From contig NZ_JAEPNI010000001.1 of assembly GCF_017643475.1 (NCBI RefSeq), forward strand, positions 620,001 through 684,000: 64,000 nt of DNA. The letters run 5' to 3'. Below the pieces are notes generated by a model. The model saw only the letters and a list, made by a program, of their open reading frames with translations. It made no database searches and was not told where the DNA came from. This DNA comes from Maricaulis sp. Lineage in GTDB: Bacteria; Pseudomonadota; Alphaproteobacteria; Caulobacterales; Maricaulaceae. The position numbers and the translations under genes were made by a program. This document shows positions 1-8,996 of the stretch, one piece after another (within the stretch, counting starts at the first letter, position 1; each line of letters opens with the position of its first letter).

Positions 1-212
1 GCGGTGTCGCCCTCGCCAAACGTGCCCTGGCCCAGAATGATCTGGCTGCCGGGCGGCTGGTCGCCATGTTTGCCGATGGCACGGTCCCGGTTCGGTCGGC
101 CTATCACATCGTGACCGCCCGCAATCGCCCGCTCGACGTCGACGCACAGCGTTTCATCGACTGGCTCATTGCCGAGGCGCATGACCATGAACACTCGCTG
201 GACGAGTTGTAG
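1..212 (+). CDS. LysR-family transcriptional regulator, C-terminal end (partial)
   Basis: Only the last 69 codons are present; the reading frame enters at base 3 and stops with TAG at 210-212. The peptide begins GVALAKRALAQNDLAAGRL and continues to an FIDWLIAEA segment. This is the usual end of the LysR substrate-binding domain (family knowledge: periplasmic-binding-protein-like effector domain, GcvA-type members). The DNA-binding domain lies outside the window, so neither target nor effector can be inferred. It converges on the outer-membrane protein gene that stops at 258, with a strong inverted repeat between them. Confidence 0.75.
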   Translation, partial: GVALAKRALAQNDLAAGRLVAMFADGTVPVRSAYHIVTARNRPLDVDAQRFIDWLIAEAHDHEHSLDEL

Positions 213-216
213 AATT

Positions 217-252
217 GAGCGGCCCGACCGCCCGTGCAGAGCCGGGCCGCTC
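217..252. terminator. Inverted repeat between convergent genes, probable bidirectional terminator
   Basis: The 10-base arms GAGCGGCCCG (217-226) and CGGGCCGCTC (243-252) are perfectly complementary around a 16-base loop. It lies between the stops of the LysR gene (212) and the outer-membrane protein gene (258). There is no clear T-run, so termination efficiency is uncertain. Confidence 0.5.
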
Positions 253-257
253 CGGGC

Positions 258-932
258 CTAGAACCGGTAGCGGATGCCTGTGCGAAGGCCTGCGAAGTCC
301 AGTTCATTCTCGCTGACAATACCGCCCTTGTCGCGCGGAGTGTCGAAATCGACATCCGTGCTGATGCGGTATTCGCCGAAGCCGGAAATGCGGTTCGTGA
401 GCGCGATCTCGGCGCCGGCGCCGTAAACGAGGGCCCATTCGTCCTGCTCAACCAAATCGGTTGGCGGGGCGAAAGTGTAGGCGAGGTTGCTGTCGAAACG
501 GTAGTTCGTGGCACCGATCAGGCCGTAGACGCCGAACCGGTCGGTGACGTCCAGCCCGGCGCGGAAATCGATGCCATAGGAGCTGTCCAGCTCGACATTC
601 GAAATGAGAACATTGTTGATGTTCGTCGTTTCCGCCGTTTCATCGGCATAAAAAACCTCGATGGCGGTGAAGTAGTCGTTTTCCAGCTCCCATCGATAGC
701 CCAGGCCCAGGAAGACACTAGCGCTGGTATCGCGGTCGCTGGAGCTGAGGCTGGGCCCGTCGGCTGGTCCGGTGGTTGGGCCATTGCTGCCGGTATTGCG
801 GGTCAGACCCTGTTCGATAGTTGTGTTGTTGAGACCGCCGGAGACATAGAAGCCGTCCTGGGCAAAACTGGTGGAGGAGACGCCGAGCGTGCCGATGGCG
901 ATAAGCAGGGCAGTGGAGATTTGGTTTTTCAT
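258..932 (-). CDS. Outer-membrane beta-barrel protein (OmpA/opacity-like small porin fold)
   Basis: This 224-residue protein starts with a typical Sec signal peptide (MKNQISTALLIAIGTLG, cleavage probably after SFA). The mature part alternates polar and aromatic residues as in 8-stranded outer-membrane barrels. It contains GLGYRWELENDYFTAIEV-type strands and ends in the aromatic residue F (GIRYRF), the usual BAM recognition end. Length fits the OMP_b-brl family. The start has a GGGAT-like ribosome site about 6 bases upstream. No substrate or partner is visible, so function beyond an outer-membrane structural or adhesion-type barrel is not claimed. Confidence 0.75.
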   Translation of the reverse strand: MKNQISTALLIAIGTLGVSSTSFAQDGFYVSGGLNNTTIEQGLTRNTGSNGPTTGPADGPSLSSSDRDTSASVFLGLGYRWELENDYFTAIEVFYADETAETTNINNVLISNVELDSSYGIDFRAGLDVTDRFGVYGLIGATNYRFDSNLAYTFAPPTDLVEQDEWALVYGAGAEIALTNRISGFGEYRISTDVDFDTPRDKGGIVSENELDFAGLRTGIRYRF

Positions 933-1233
933 TTTCGATCCCTTTTTCGGTAGGCGCTTGGTGCGCTGCCCAGAAAAGGGATCGGTCAGCGATCACATTC
1001 AAATCAGCTAACCGGAAGAAAATGCTCACGGGGTGACACGGGTTTGCGCAGCGTCATCAACTGCTTGTGAGCTTTCGCGAATGTGAGGATTGCTCACGCC
1101 CTGCTTCCGGCGGGGCGTGGAAATGGCGCATGCCAAAACGCTCCGGAGGCCCGGAAAATGCGCGCTCCCCCGATCAGGGGAAGGTAAATCGGCCGCGCTC
1201 GCGCTAACGTCATCGCTCACTCAGGAGATTGTC
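933..1233. other. Intergenic region between divergent genes
   Basis: About 300 bases separate the start of the outer-membrane protein gene (reading left) from the small membrane protein (reading right). I see no convincing gene. It contains an inverted repeat with 7-base arms CACGCCC (1095-1101) and GGGCGTG (1113-1119). Promoters for both genes are expected here but no clear -35/-10 pair was recognised. Confidence 0.4.
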
Positions 1234-1518
1234 ATGAAACAGCTGCTCGAACCCGTTTTCACCCTGCTGACTGGCGTCGGCTTCATGCTTTTCCTGGCTG
1301 TTGCGATGAAACTGCGAAGACGGATGAGTGATCCAGGTGGCCGGATGATCCTGTTTGGTTACCTGGCTTTTCCGCTGAGCTTCCTTCTCTTTTCCTTCGC
1401 CGGTCGGGAAAACACCCTAAACAAGGCGTCCGACATGATCCTCGCCGGTGGGGGTGTTGTGATGCTGGCCATGTTGCTGATCGGAGGTGGTCTCCATCTG
1501 CGCCAGGGACGCGATTGA
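1234..1518 (+). CDS. Small membrane protein of unknown function
   Basis: A 94-residue product is predicted from the ATG at 1234, which follows an AGGAG ribosome site (1223-1227) at normal spacing. Upstream in-frame starts lack such a site. Three hydrophobic stretches are visible: about residues 6-24 (a VFTLLTGVGFMLFLAV stretch), 40-53 and 68-85. They are separated by a basic loop (KLRRRMSD), so it is probably an inner-membrane protein with three helices. I do not recognise a family. It is probably monocistronic; the next gene begins 175 bases downstream. Confidence 0.6.
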   Translation: MKQLLEPVFTLLTGVGFMLFLAVAMKLRRRMSDPGGRMILFGYLAFPLSFLLFSFAGRENTLNKASDMILAGGGVVMLAMLLIGGGLHLRQGRD

Positions 1519-1650
1519 GCTGTTAACGATCACATGGCGGCGTTTTCTTGAGACCGCGTCGCAAGCGCAAACAAACAAGGTGTTGCAGACGAAATCTCCT
1601 TGACCGGAAAGGGAGGCTGGTTGTGACTATGCCCTTCGAATGGATACGCA

Positions 1651-1668
1651 ATCAGCCGTCTGGCTGAT
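1651..1668. repeat. Inverted repeat just upstream of the Kor operon
   Basis: Perfect 7-base arms ATCAGCC (1651-1657) and GGCTGAT (1662-1668) around GTCT, ending 24 bases before the TTG start of the first Kor-operon gene. It could be an operator or a 5'-leader hairpin; no regulator is implied by the sequence alone. Confidence 0.4.
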
Positions 1669-1692
1669 GTTCTCAGCGCCGGGGAGGGGATC

Positions 1693-3489
1693 TTGAAGCC
1701 GACCGATGTGAAGGATCCGGACTATTTCCATAAAGTCGTGGACTGTCAGTGGGCCTGCCCCGCGCATACGCCGGTGCCGGAATACATCCGGCTGATCGCC
1801 CAGGGCAAATTTACCGAAGCCTATCTGGTCAATCGTCGATCGAATGTCTTTCCCGGCATTCTCGGCCGCGTCTGCGACCGCCCGTGCGAGCCGGCCTGTC
1901 GCCGCGGTCGTGTCGAGGAAGAGCCGGTCGCCATCTGTCGCCTCAAGCGTGTGGCTGCGGACCATCGCGACGAGGTTGCGCACCTGGTGCCGCAAAGGCC
2001 CGAGCGAACCAATGGCAAGAAGATTGCGCTTGTGGGCGCTGGCCCAGCCTCGCTGACCGTGGCCAATGATCTGGCTCCCCTCGGCTATGAGTGCACGGTG
2101 TTTGAGGCGATGCACCGCCCGGGTGGTCTGATGATCTCCAACATCCCCGCCTTCCGTCTGCCGGAAGAAGTGCTGGATGAGGAGATCGGCTATATCGAGA
2201 AGATGGGTGTCGAGATCAAGCTCAACCACCGTGTCGAGAGCCTCAAGGCGCTCAAGGACGAGGGTTATGACGCCATCTTCATCGGTTCCGGTGCGCCCAA
2301 GGGCAAGGACCTGAAGATCGAGGGTCGCGATGAGGCGGAAGCCAATATCCATATCGGTATCGAATGGCTGGAAAACGTCGCTTTCGAGCACACCAAGGCT
2401 ATCGGCAAGAAAGTTCTGATCATCGGTGTTGGCAATACGGCGATGGATTGCTGCCGGACCTCGCTGCGTCTGGGCGCGGATGATGTGAAGGTCATGGCGC
2501 GCAAGCCGCGCGAATTCTTCAAGGCCTCGCCATGGGAGCTTGAGGATGCCGAGGAGGAGAATGTCGAGATCCTCGTCAATCACTCCCCGAAGCGTTTTGT
2601 CGTCGAGAACGGCAAGCTGACCGGTATGGAGTTCGAGCTGATGGAATACCAGCTTGATGAAAGCGGTCGTATCACTGACACCAAGGTCGCCGGTCGCAAG
2701 ATCATCCCTTGTGACGATGTCATTCTGGCCATCGGCCAGGAGAACGCCTTCCCCTGGATCGAGCGGGATGCGGGCATCGAGTTCGACAAGTGGGGCGTAC
2801 CGATCGTTGACGAGACCACGCATGAGTCCACGGTCAAGGGCGTGTTCTTTGGCGGTGACAGTGCCTTTGGTCCCAAGAACATCATCTGGGCCGTCGAACA
2901 TGGTCACCAGGCTGCAATCTCGATCCATAAACACTGCCAGGGCGAAAGTGTCGCCGAACGCATGCCACGCGGGCTCAATCTCAACTCTGCCAAGATGGGC
3001 GTGAACGAGTGGATGTACTCCAACGCCTTCGACGCGTCGGATCGCCGGGAGATGCCGCTTGTGGAACTCAAACAGCGCCTGGCCGATCGTCGCAAGGAAG
3101 TCGAGGTCGGCTTTACCGACGAGCAGATCATCACCGAGGTTCAGCGTTGTCTGAACTGTGACGTCCAGACGGTGTTCGAGGCGCCGCTCTGCAAGGAGTG
3201 TGATGCCTGTCTGGATATCTGTCCGGTGGATTGCCTGTCGATCGTCCCGGCCGCGGAAGAGGCGGATCTGCGCCAGACGCTGCGTGTTCCGGCGAACAAT
3301 ACCGAACAGGCCGTCTATGTCTCCGAGCCACTTAGGGATACGGGGCGGGTCATGGTGAAGGACGAAGACCTGTGCTTGCACTGTGGCCTGTGTGCGGAAC
3401 GTTGTCCGACCTCTGCCTGGGACATGCAGGACGCTGATATTTTCATTCCTCATGCCATCGAGGAAGCCGAGGGAGTCGCTGCAGAATGA
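1693..3489 (+). CDS. GltD-like FAD/NAD(P) oxidoreductase with C-terminal two-cluster ferredoxin domain (Kor partner)
   Basis: This 598-residue flavoprotein probably moves electrons between ferredoxin-type clusters and NAD(P). An N-terminal Fe-S helical domain shows CQWACPAHTP and GRVCDRPCEPACRRG. It is followed by a first dinucleotide fold at about residue 109 (KIALVGAGPASLTVA) and a second at about 238 (VLIIGVGNTAMD), as in the glutamate synthase small subunit. The C-terminus adds two 4Fe-4S motifs: CKECDACLDICPVDC near residue 505 and CLHCGLCAERCP near 560. The start is TTG at 1693 behind GGGGAGGGG. Its stop overlaps the next start (ATGA), so it is translated with KorA and KorB. No GltB glutamate synthase is nearby, so an assignment to ammonia assimilation is unlikely. 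Confidence 0.85.
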   Translation: MKPTDVKDPDYFHKVVDCQWACPAHTPVPEYIRLIAQGKFTEAYLVNRRSNVFPGILGRVCDRPCEPACRRGRVEEEPVAICRLKRVAADHRDEVAHLVPQRPERTNGKKIALVGAGPASLTVANDLAPLGYECTVFEAMHRPGGLMISNIPAFRLPEEVLDEEIGYIEKMGVEIKLNHRVESLKALKDEGYDAIFIGSGAPKGKDLKIEGRDEAEANIHIGIEWLENVAFEHTKAIGKKVLIIGVGNTAMDCCRTSLRLGADDVKVMARKPREFFKASPWELEDAEEENVEILVNHSPKRFVVENGKLTGMEFELMEYQLDESGRITDTKVAGRKIIPCDDVILAIGQENAFPWIERDAGIEFDKWGVPIVDETTHESTVKGVFFGGDSAFGPKNIIWAVEHGHQAAISIHKHCQGESVAERMPRGLNLNSAKMGVNEWMYSNAFDASDRREMPLVELKQRLADRRKEVEVGFTDEQIITEVQRCLNCDVQTVFEAPLCKECDACLDICPVDCLSIVPAAEEADLRQTLRVPANNTEQAVYVSEPLRDTGRVMVKDEDLCLHCGLCAERCPTSAWDMQDADIFIPHAIEEAEGVAAE

Positions 3490-5315
3490 ATGCTGTTGCC
3501 AGGATCCAGCCCGACGTGCGGGTCAATGATTTCGTTCTCAAGATCGCCAATGTGAACGGAACCGGTTCTGCCTCGGCCAATGGTCTGCTGATGAAGGCCA
3601 TTTTCCGCATGGGTGTGCCGGTGGTCGGCAAGAATCTCTTCCCGTCCAACATCCAGGGCCTGCCGACCTGGTACGAGATCCGTTTGACCAAGGATGGTTA
3701 CCGGTCCCGTGCGGGTACGACAGAATTCATGGTCGCCATGAATGCGGAGACCTATGCCCAGGACCTCGCCGAGGTCTCTCCGGGCGGTGTGATCTTGTAT
3801 GACGACACCTGGCCGCGTCCGGAGATGCACGCCCGCGAGGACATCACCGCGATCGGGGTTCCGCTGGCGCGCATGTGCAATGCCGAGTTCGACAATGCCC
3901 GCACCCGGGTGCTGATGAAGAATATGGCCTATGTTGGCGCAGTCGCTGCGCTGACGGGCATTGATGTTGAGATCATCCGCAGCATGGTCGAGGAGATGTT
4001 CGGCACCAAGGCGCATCTGATCGAAGCCAATATGAAGGCCATTCAGCTGGGTCTGGACTATATCCGCGAGAAACATGCAGAGCCGCTGAATCTGCGGGTT
4101 GAGCCGATGGACAAGACGGCTGGCCACATCATGATCGATGGCAATACAGCGGCCGGTCTCGGTGCGGTTTATGCCGGGGCGACATTCGGTGCCTGGTATC
4201 CGATTACCCCGTCGACCTCGCTGATGGATGGCTACAAGGCCTTCTGTGAGAAGTTCCGGATCGACAAGGAAACCGGAGAGAAGAATTTCTGCATTATCCA
4301 GGCCGAAGACGAACTGGCCTCGATCGGCATGGCTGTAGGTGCAGGCTGGAATGGCGCGCGCGCTTTCACCCCGACATCCGGCCCGGGAATTTCGCTGATG
4401 AGCGAGTTCATCGGCTTTGCCTATTATGCTGAAATCCCGGTGGTGTTGTTTGACGTCCAGCGCGCAGGGCCCTCAACGGGCCTGCCGACGCGGACCCAGC
4501 AGTGCGATCTGACCATGGCGGCCTATGCCAGCCACGGAGATACCAAGCATATCTGTGTCTATCCCGCCGACCCGCGTGAGTGTTTCGAGATGTCGGTCCA
4601 GTCGTTTGACCTGGCTGAGCGTTTCCAGGCACCGGTTTTCTTCATGACCGACCTGGATATCGGTATGAATGACTGGATGATTGAGGAGCTGGAATGGGAT
4701 GACAGCTACGTACCCGATCGCGGCAAGGTGCTGAGTGCCAAGGAACTTGAGGCGATGGAAAAATTCTATCGCTATGAAGATCGGGATGGTGATGCGGTGC
4801 CCTATCGAACCTTGCCTGGTACGCATCCCAAGGGCGCTTACTTCACCCGTGGTTCCGGCCATAACTGGAAAGGCGGATACACCGAGGATGGCGTTGAGTA
4901 CCAGGAAGTGCTGGACCGGCTGACCCGCAAGTGGGAAAGCGCCGCTGACACAGTTCCCGGGCCAGTGATTGTCGACGCGGGCAAGCCGACTCGCCGGGCG
5001 ATCATTTCGATCGGTGGTTGTGACGGAGCCGTGCGAGAGGCGCTGGACCGGTTCAATGAAGCTGGCTTGCCGCTGAATTACCTGCGAGTGCGCGGATTCC
5101 CGTTTAATTCGGAAATCGAAGCCTTCATGGCAGAGCATGACGAGATCTTCGTGGTCGAGCAAAACCGCGACGCCCAGTTGCGCAGCCTGCTGATCAACGA
5201 AACTTCGGTCGACAAGACCAAGCTCGTCCCGATCCTGGATTATGCCGGGATGCCCGCCAATCCGGAGTTCATCTACGACGCCATCATGGCGCATTGCGAG
5301 ACGGAGGAGGCGTAG
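3486..5315 (+). CDS. korA: 2-oxoacid:ferredoxin oxidoreductase, fused gamma-alpha subunit (KorA-like)
   Basis: The 609-residue protein combines a gamma domain (about residues 15-190, with NGTGSASANGLLMKAIFRMG) and a pyrimidine-binding alpha domain from about residue 215 (TAAGLGAVYAGATFGAWYPITPST in two parts). This gamma-alpha fusion is the layout of 2-oxoglutarate:ferredoxin oxidoreductases in aerobic bacteria. With KorB it would decarboxylate a 2-oxoacid, probably 2-oxoglutarate, to an acyl-CoA and reduce ferredoxin. Substrate choice is inferred from family architecture, not proven here. The start overlaps the upstream flavoprotein stop by 4 bases (ATGA), which indicates a tightly coupled operon. 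Confidence 0.87.
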   Translation: MNAVARIQPDVRVNDFVLKIANVNGTGSASANGLLMKAIFRMGVPVVGKNLFPSNIQGLPTWYEIRLTKDGYRSRAGTTEFMVAMNAETYAQDLAEVSPGGVILYDDTWPRPEMHAREDITAIGVPLARMCNAEFDNARTRVLMKNMAYVGAVAALTGIDVEIIRSMVEEMFGTKAHLIEANMKAIQLGLDYIREKHAEPLNLRVEPMDKTAGHIMIDGNTAAGLGAVYAGATFGAWYPITPSTSLMDGYKAFCEKFRIDKETGEKNFCIIQAEDELASIGMAVGAGWNGARAFTPTSGPGISLMSEFIGFAYYAEIPVVLFDVQRAGPSTGLPTRTQQCDLTMAAYASHGDTKHICVYPADPRECFEMSVQSFDLAERFQAPVFFMTDLDIGMNDWMIEELEWDDSYVPDRGKVLSAKELEAMEKFYRYEDRDGDAVPYRTLPGTHPKGAYFTRGSGHNWKGGYTEDGVEYQEVLDRLTRKWESAADTVPGPVIVDAGKPTRRAIISIGGCDGAVREALDRFNEAGLPLNYLRVRGFPFNSEIEAFMAEHDEIFVVEQNRDAQLRSLLINETSVDKTKLVPILDYAGMPANPEFIYDAIMAHCETEEA

Positions 5316-5317
5316 TC

Positions 5318-6370
5318 ATGACCTCGATGCCGAAACCGAAAATCTCCAAACACCTGCCAACCAACGCGCTGGGCCTGACAATCCGCAATTATGAGGGCGT
5401 GATGTCGACGCTTTGCGCGGGCTGTGGCCATGACTCTGTCACCGCGGCCCTGGTCCAGGCCTTCTGGGAGCTGAACCTGGCCCCGGAAAGCGCCGCCAAG
5501 GTGTCCGGCATTGGTTGTTCGTCCAAAACGACGGCCTATTTCATGGGGCAGTCGCACGGTATCAACTGTGTCCACGGCCGCATGCCGTCGGTGGCGACAG
5601 GCGCAAACGCTGTGAACGGCGACCTGCACTATATCGGTATCTCCGGAGACGGTGACTCGCTGTCTATCGGTTTTGGTCAATTCGCCCATGCCATCCGTCG
5701 CAATCTCAACATGCTCTACATGATCGAGAACAACGGTGTTTATGGCCTGACCAAGGGGCAGTTCTCGGCCTCGGCGGATATTGGTACCAAGTCGAAAAAG
5801 GGGCTCGCCAACGAGCAGACTCCGATCGATCCGTGTGTCCAGGCGCTGACCCTGGGCGCGGGTTTTGTGGCGCGCAGTTTTTCCGGCGACAAGTCCCAGC
5901 TGGTTCCGCTGATCAAGGCGGCGCTGATGCACAAGGGCTTCGCGGTCATCGACGTGATCTCGCCGTGTGTGACCTTCAATGACCACGCTGGCTCGACCAA
6001 GAGTTATGCCCATACGTACAAGTATTATCATCCGCTCGTGCATACGGATTTCGTAGCGCAGGCTGACGAGATCACCGGCGCTCCCGATGAGGACGGCCTG
6101 CTGAGCGTGACCTTGCATGACGGCGGCGTTCTGCGCCTGCGCCAGACAGAGAGCGATTATGATCCGCGTGATCGTGCCCAGGCCATTGAGACACTGATGA
6201 CACCGTCCGATTCGGGCGAGATCCGTACGGGTCTCCTCTATCTCAACGAGGATATGGGTGACATGCACGCGTCCAACAGCCTGCCGGCTCGTCCGCTCAA
6301 TACCATCCCGCAGGATGTGCTCTGCCCTGGCAGCGAAGCTCTGGCCAAGCTGCAGGCGCGTTACCGCTAG
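5318..6370 (+). CDS. korB: 2-oxoacid:ferredoxin oxidoreductase, beta subunit (KorB-like)
   Basis: This 350-residue thiamine-diphosphate subunit shows CAGCGHDS at about residue 33, GDGDSLSIG at about 110 and NNGVYGLTKGQ at about 137. These form the ThDP/Mg-binding and Fe-S ligand pattern of the family. I place the start at ATG 5318 because a GGAGGAGG ribosome site lies 8 bases upstream; the frame is open 24 bases further but from TTG. It pairs with the gamma-alpha subunit immediately upstream. The stop overlaps the stop of the convergent HTH regulator gene by 4 bases. How this oxygen-sensitive-type enzyme coexists with aerobic growth cannot be read from the sequence. Confidence 0.87.
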   Translation: MTSMPKPKISKHLPTNALGLTIRNYEGVMSTLCAGCGHDSVTAALVQAFWELNLAPESAAKVSGIGCSSKTTAYFMGQSHGINCVHGRMPSVATGANAVNGDLHYIGISGDGDSLSIGFGQFAHAIRRNLNMLYMIENNGVYGLTKGQFSASADIGTKSKKGLANEQTPIDPCVQALTLGAGFVARSFSGDKSQLVPLIKAALMHKGFAVIDVISPCVTFNDHAGSTKSYAHTYKYYHPLVHTDFVAQADEITGAPDEDGLLSVTLHDGGVLRLRQTESDYDPRDRAQAIETLMTPSDSGEIRTGLLYLNEDMGDMHASNSLPARPLNTIPQDVLCPGSEALAKLQARYR

Positions 6371-6957
6371 TCTGGGGTATAACTGGTGATGATGAGGCCG
6401 CCATCGTGTTCGCCGCGATGGGCCTCATAGTCAGCCTCGGTGGTTTGCGTCAGCGTGGCGTAGACATACCAGGAGCCCGTACCGTCCCGCATGGGCGAAT
6501 AGACCACCTGCCAGAATTGCGGCGGATTGCCCGCGTCCTTCCAGCTGCCGATGGCGCTTTCAATGCGTCCGGATGAGAAGCCGCGGTCGATGAGGGCGTT
6601 GATATGATGGCTCAGCTCGTCACCCGCAGTCATGTCTGCCAGCTCGCGCACTGAACCCAGATGGTCGCGCATCGGATCGCTGACCGTTTCCAATGCCAGG
6701 TCATCATTGTCCGTGTTCAGCAGGAAACAATGATAGGGGCTATGCTCGATCGAGGCGACAAAGTCGTCGAAAGTGCTGCGCGTGTTCGGGTTTTTACGCA
6801 GTTTATCAATAGCTTCAATGATATCAGCTGTGGGCTCGGACAAGCCCGCCTCGATGCGCGAGATCGTGGTCTGGCTGGTGCCGACCATCTGCGCGAACGC
6901 GCCCTGTTTCAGGCGTAGTCTCTGTCTAAGCGACCGAACGGTCCGGGCCCAATCCAT
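6367..6957 (-). CDS. XRE-type HTH transcriptional regulator with C-terminal PAS-like sensory region
   Basis: This 196-residue protein has an XRE helix-turn-helix at residues 7-52 (LKQGAFAQMVGTSQTTISRIE). The rest is a roughly 130-residue domain resembling the sensory half of the three tandem regulators at 14.8-16.8 kb. That half contains an HCFLLNTDNDDLALETV segment and an FWQVVYSPMRDGTGSWYVYA segment, which fits a PAS-like fold. It lies between the Kor operon (convergent) and fhs (same strand, ending 128 bases upstream). It is therefore a candidate regulator of either C1 or 2-oxoacid metabolism; the ligand is unknown. Confidence 0.75.
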   Translation of the reverse strand: MDWARTVRSLRQRLRLKQGAFAQMVGTSQTTISRIEAGLSEPTADIIEAIDKLRKNPNTRSTFDDFVASIEHSPYHCFLLNTDNDDLALETVSDPMRDHLGSVRELADMTAGDELSHHINALIDRGFSSGRIESAIGSWKDAGNPPQFWQVVYSPMRDGTGSWYVYATLTQTTEADYEAHRGEHDGGLIITSYTPD

Positions 6958-7085
6958 ATTCCGACTTCAAAACACTCACTTTGCGGAGGTCAGAAGTCTT
7001 ACGGCCCTGGGAAAAGTCCGGGCACTCATAGAATATGAATACCCAGACTATTTCATTGACTTGAATTAGTTTATGCGAATTCGCC

Positions 7086-8756
7086 TCAGAAGAGTCCGAC
7101 GACCTGGCCGTTGTCATCGAGCCCGATCTGTTCCGCCGCGGGATGGCGAGGCAGGCCCGGCATGGTCATGATCGCTCCGCAGATAACGACGATGAAGCCG
7201 GCGCCCGCTGACAGTCGGACCTCCCGGACGGGGACCGAGTGATTGGAGGGCGCGCCGCGAAGGTTCGGGTCTGTCGAGAAACTGTACTGTGTCTTGGCCA
7301 TGCAGACAGGCAAGTGCCCGAAACCGGCCTCTTCCCATTCGCGCAACTGGTCCCGGATCTTCTTGTCAGCCAGCACTTCGTCAGCACGATAGATGGTCTT
7401 GGCGACTGTCTCGATCTTTTCGAACAGGCTCAGATCATCACCATAGATCGGAGCGAACTGGGCGACACCGCCTTCGATGATCTCGACCATACGATTGGCC
7501 AGGTTCTCAGTGCCTGCCGAGCCATCGGCCCAGTGGCGGCAAAGAATGGCTTCGCTACCCATGGACGCGGCGTATTCCTCGACAAGTGCGACTTCGGCGT
7601 CGGTATCGGAGGAGAAATGGTTGATCGCGACCACGGCCGGTACACCGTATTTGCGGACATTCTCGATGTGACGGCCGAGATTGGCGCATCCCTTCTTCAG
7701 GGCTTCGAGGTTCTCTTCATTAAGGTCAGCCTTGGCGACACCGCCATTGGACTTGAGTGCGCGGATGGTCGCGACGATGACGACGGCCTTGGGTGACAAC
7801 CCGGCCTTGCGACACTTGATGTCGAAAAATTTCTCCGCGCCCAGGTCCGCGCCAAAGCCCGCTTCAGTGACGACATAATCGGCCAGTTTCAACGCCGTCT
7901 TGGTGGCGATGACCGAGTTGCAGCCGTGGGCGATGTTCGCGAACGGACCACCATGGATGAAGGCCGGATTGTTCTCGAGTGTTTGTACCAGGTTCGGCTG
8001 CAGAGCGGTTTTCAGCAGGACTGTCATCGCACCATCTGCCTGGACGTCGCGGCAGGTCACTACCGTCTTGTCGCGGCGGTAGCCGATGATGATATTGCCG
8101 AGGCGTCGTTGCAGGTCTTCCAGGTCCTCCGCCAGGCAGAGGATAGCCATGATCTCCGAAGCCACCGTGATGTCGAAACCGGACTGGCCCGGGAAACCGT
8201 TGGCCACGCCGCCCAGTGAAGCGATAATCTCGCGCAGGGCACGGTCATTCATGTCCAGCACGCGGCGCCAGACCACGCGGCGCTGGTCGATCTCCAGCGC
8301 ATTGCCCCAGTAGATATGATTGTCGATCATCGCGGAGAGCAGATTGTGCGCCGAAGTGATCGCGTGAAAATCGCCGGTGAAGTGGAGATTGATATCTTCC
8401 ATCGGCACGACCTGGGCATGTCCCCCGCCCGCAGCGCCGCCCTTCATGCCGAAACATGGTCCCAGGGAGGGTTCGCGGATACAGATGGTCGCGCGTTTTC
8501 CAATCCGGTTCAGCGCATCGCCCAGCCCCACTGTGGTGGTCGTCTTGCCCTCACCGGCGGGCGTCGGATTGACCGCCGTCACCAGGATAAGATTGCCATC
8601 TTCGCCGCCATTCAGCGATTTGATGTAGTCCGCCGTCAGCTTGGCCTTGTCATTGCCGTACTGGGCCAGCGCCGTGGACGGGATGCCGAGCTTCTCCGCG
8701 ACGTCCGTGATCGGCAGCATGTTGGCCGCACGGGCGATATCGATATCACTGTTCAA
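7086..8756 (-). CDS. fhs: Formate-tetrahydrofolate ligase
   Basis: This 556-residue cytoplasmic enzyme joins formate to tetrahydrofolate using ATP, giving 10-formyl-THF. The P-loop-like [20 protein letters not shown] at about residues 61-80 is diagnostic, as are [19 protein letters not shown] and [10 protein letters not shown]. The start appears to be TTG at 8756 behind GGGGGAG, since the next in-frame ATG would remove conserved N-terminal residues. It is the last gene of the formate operon, 28 bases after fdsD. Formate can thus be oxidised to CO2 by the dehydrogenase or fed into C1-folate pools by Fhs. Confidence 0.95.
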   Translation of the reverse strand: MNSDIDIARAANMLPITDVAEKLGIPSTALAQYGNDKAKLTADYIKSLNGGEDGNLILVTAVNPTPAGEGKTTTTVGLGDALNRIGKRATICIREPSLGPCFGMKGGAAGGGHAQVVPMEDINLHFTGDFHAITSAHNLLSAMIDNHIYWGNALEIDQRRVVWRRVLDMNDRALREIIASLGGVANGFPGQSGFDITVASEIMAILCLAEDLEDLQRRLGNIIIGYRRDKTVVTCRDVQADGAMTVLLKTALQPNLVQTLENNPAFIHGGPFANIAHGCNSVIATKTALKLADYVVTEAGFGADLGAEKFFDIKCRKAGLSPKAVVIVATIRALKSNGGVAKADLNEENLEALKKGCANLGRHIENVRKYGVPAVVAINHFSSDTDAEVALVEEYAASMGSEAILCRHWADGSAGTENLANRMVEIIEGGVAQFAPIYGDDLSLFEKIETVAKTIYRADEVLADKKIRDQLREWEEAGFGHLPVCMAKTQYSFSTDPNLRGAPSNHSVPVREVRLSAGAGFIVVICGAIMTMPGLPRHPAAEQIGLDDNGQVVGLF

Positions 8757-8784
8757 CGTCTTCTCTCCCCCTCGAAGGATATGG

Positions 8785-8991
8785 TCAGGCGAGCCGAGCC
8801 GCAGCCTTGCGGACGACCGGCAGCAAACTGTCTGGATGATCGGTGAGGACCGCCTGCAATTGCTCGCGCATGCGCGGTTCCCAGAAACTCTTGATGTGCT
8901 GTTCCACGCCCTCGATCGCCTCCTCCTCGGAATAGGGTTCGAAGAAGCCGGCGATCTGGTTGGCCATGGTGATGAGGCGGTTCTGGTCCAT
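8785..8991 (-). CDS. fdsD: NAD-dependent formate dehydrogenase, delta subunit
   Basis: This 68-residue protein starts [17 protein letters not shown] and contains an [14 protein letters not shown] segment. That is the characteristic signature of the small FdsD subunit found with soluble NAD-linked molybdenum formate dehydrogenases. The family is thought to help assembly or stability of the complex. It begins 5 bases after the fdhD stop and is followed by fhs, inside the same minus-strand operon. Length is normal for the family. Confidence 0.88.
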   Translation of the reverse strand: MDQNRLITMANQIAGFFEPYSEEEAIEGVEQHIKSFWEPRMREQLQAVLTDHPDSLLPVVRKAAARLA

Positions 8992-8996
8992 CGGGC

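Noticed and set aside
1600-1630. TTGACC with a later GACTAT as a sigma-70 promoter for the Kor operon
   Set aside because: The 19-base spacer and weak -10 make it no better than chance matches in this region.
1627-3453. A 608-codon open frame antisense to the GltD-like gene
   Set aside because: The sense frame has Fe-S and nucleotide-binding motifs; the antisense product has none and is an expected shadow in GC-rich DNA.
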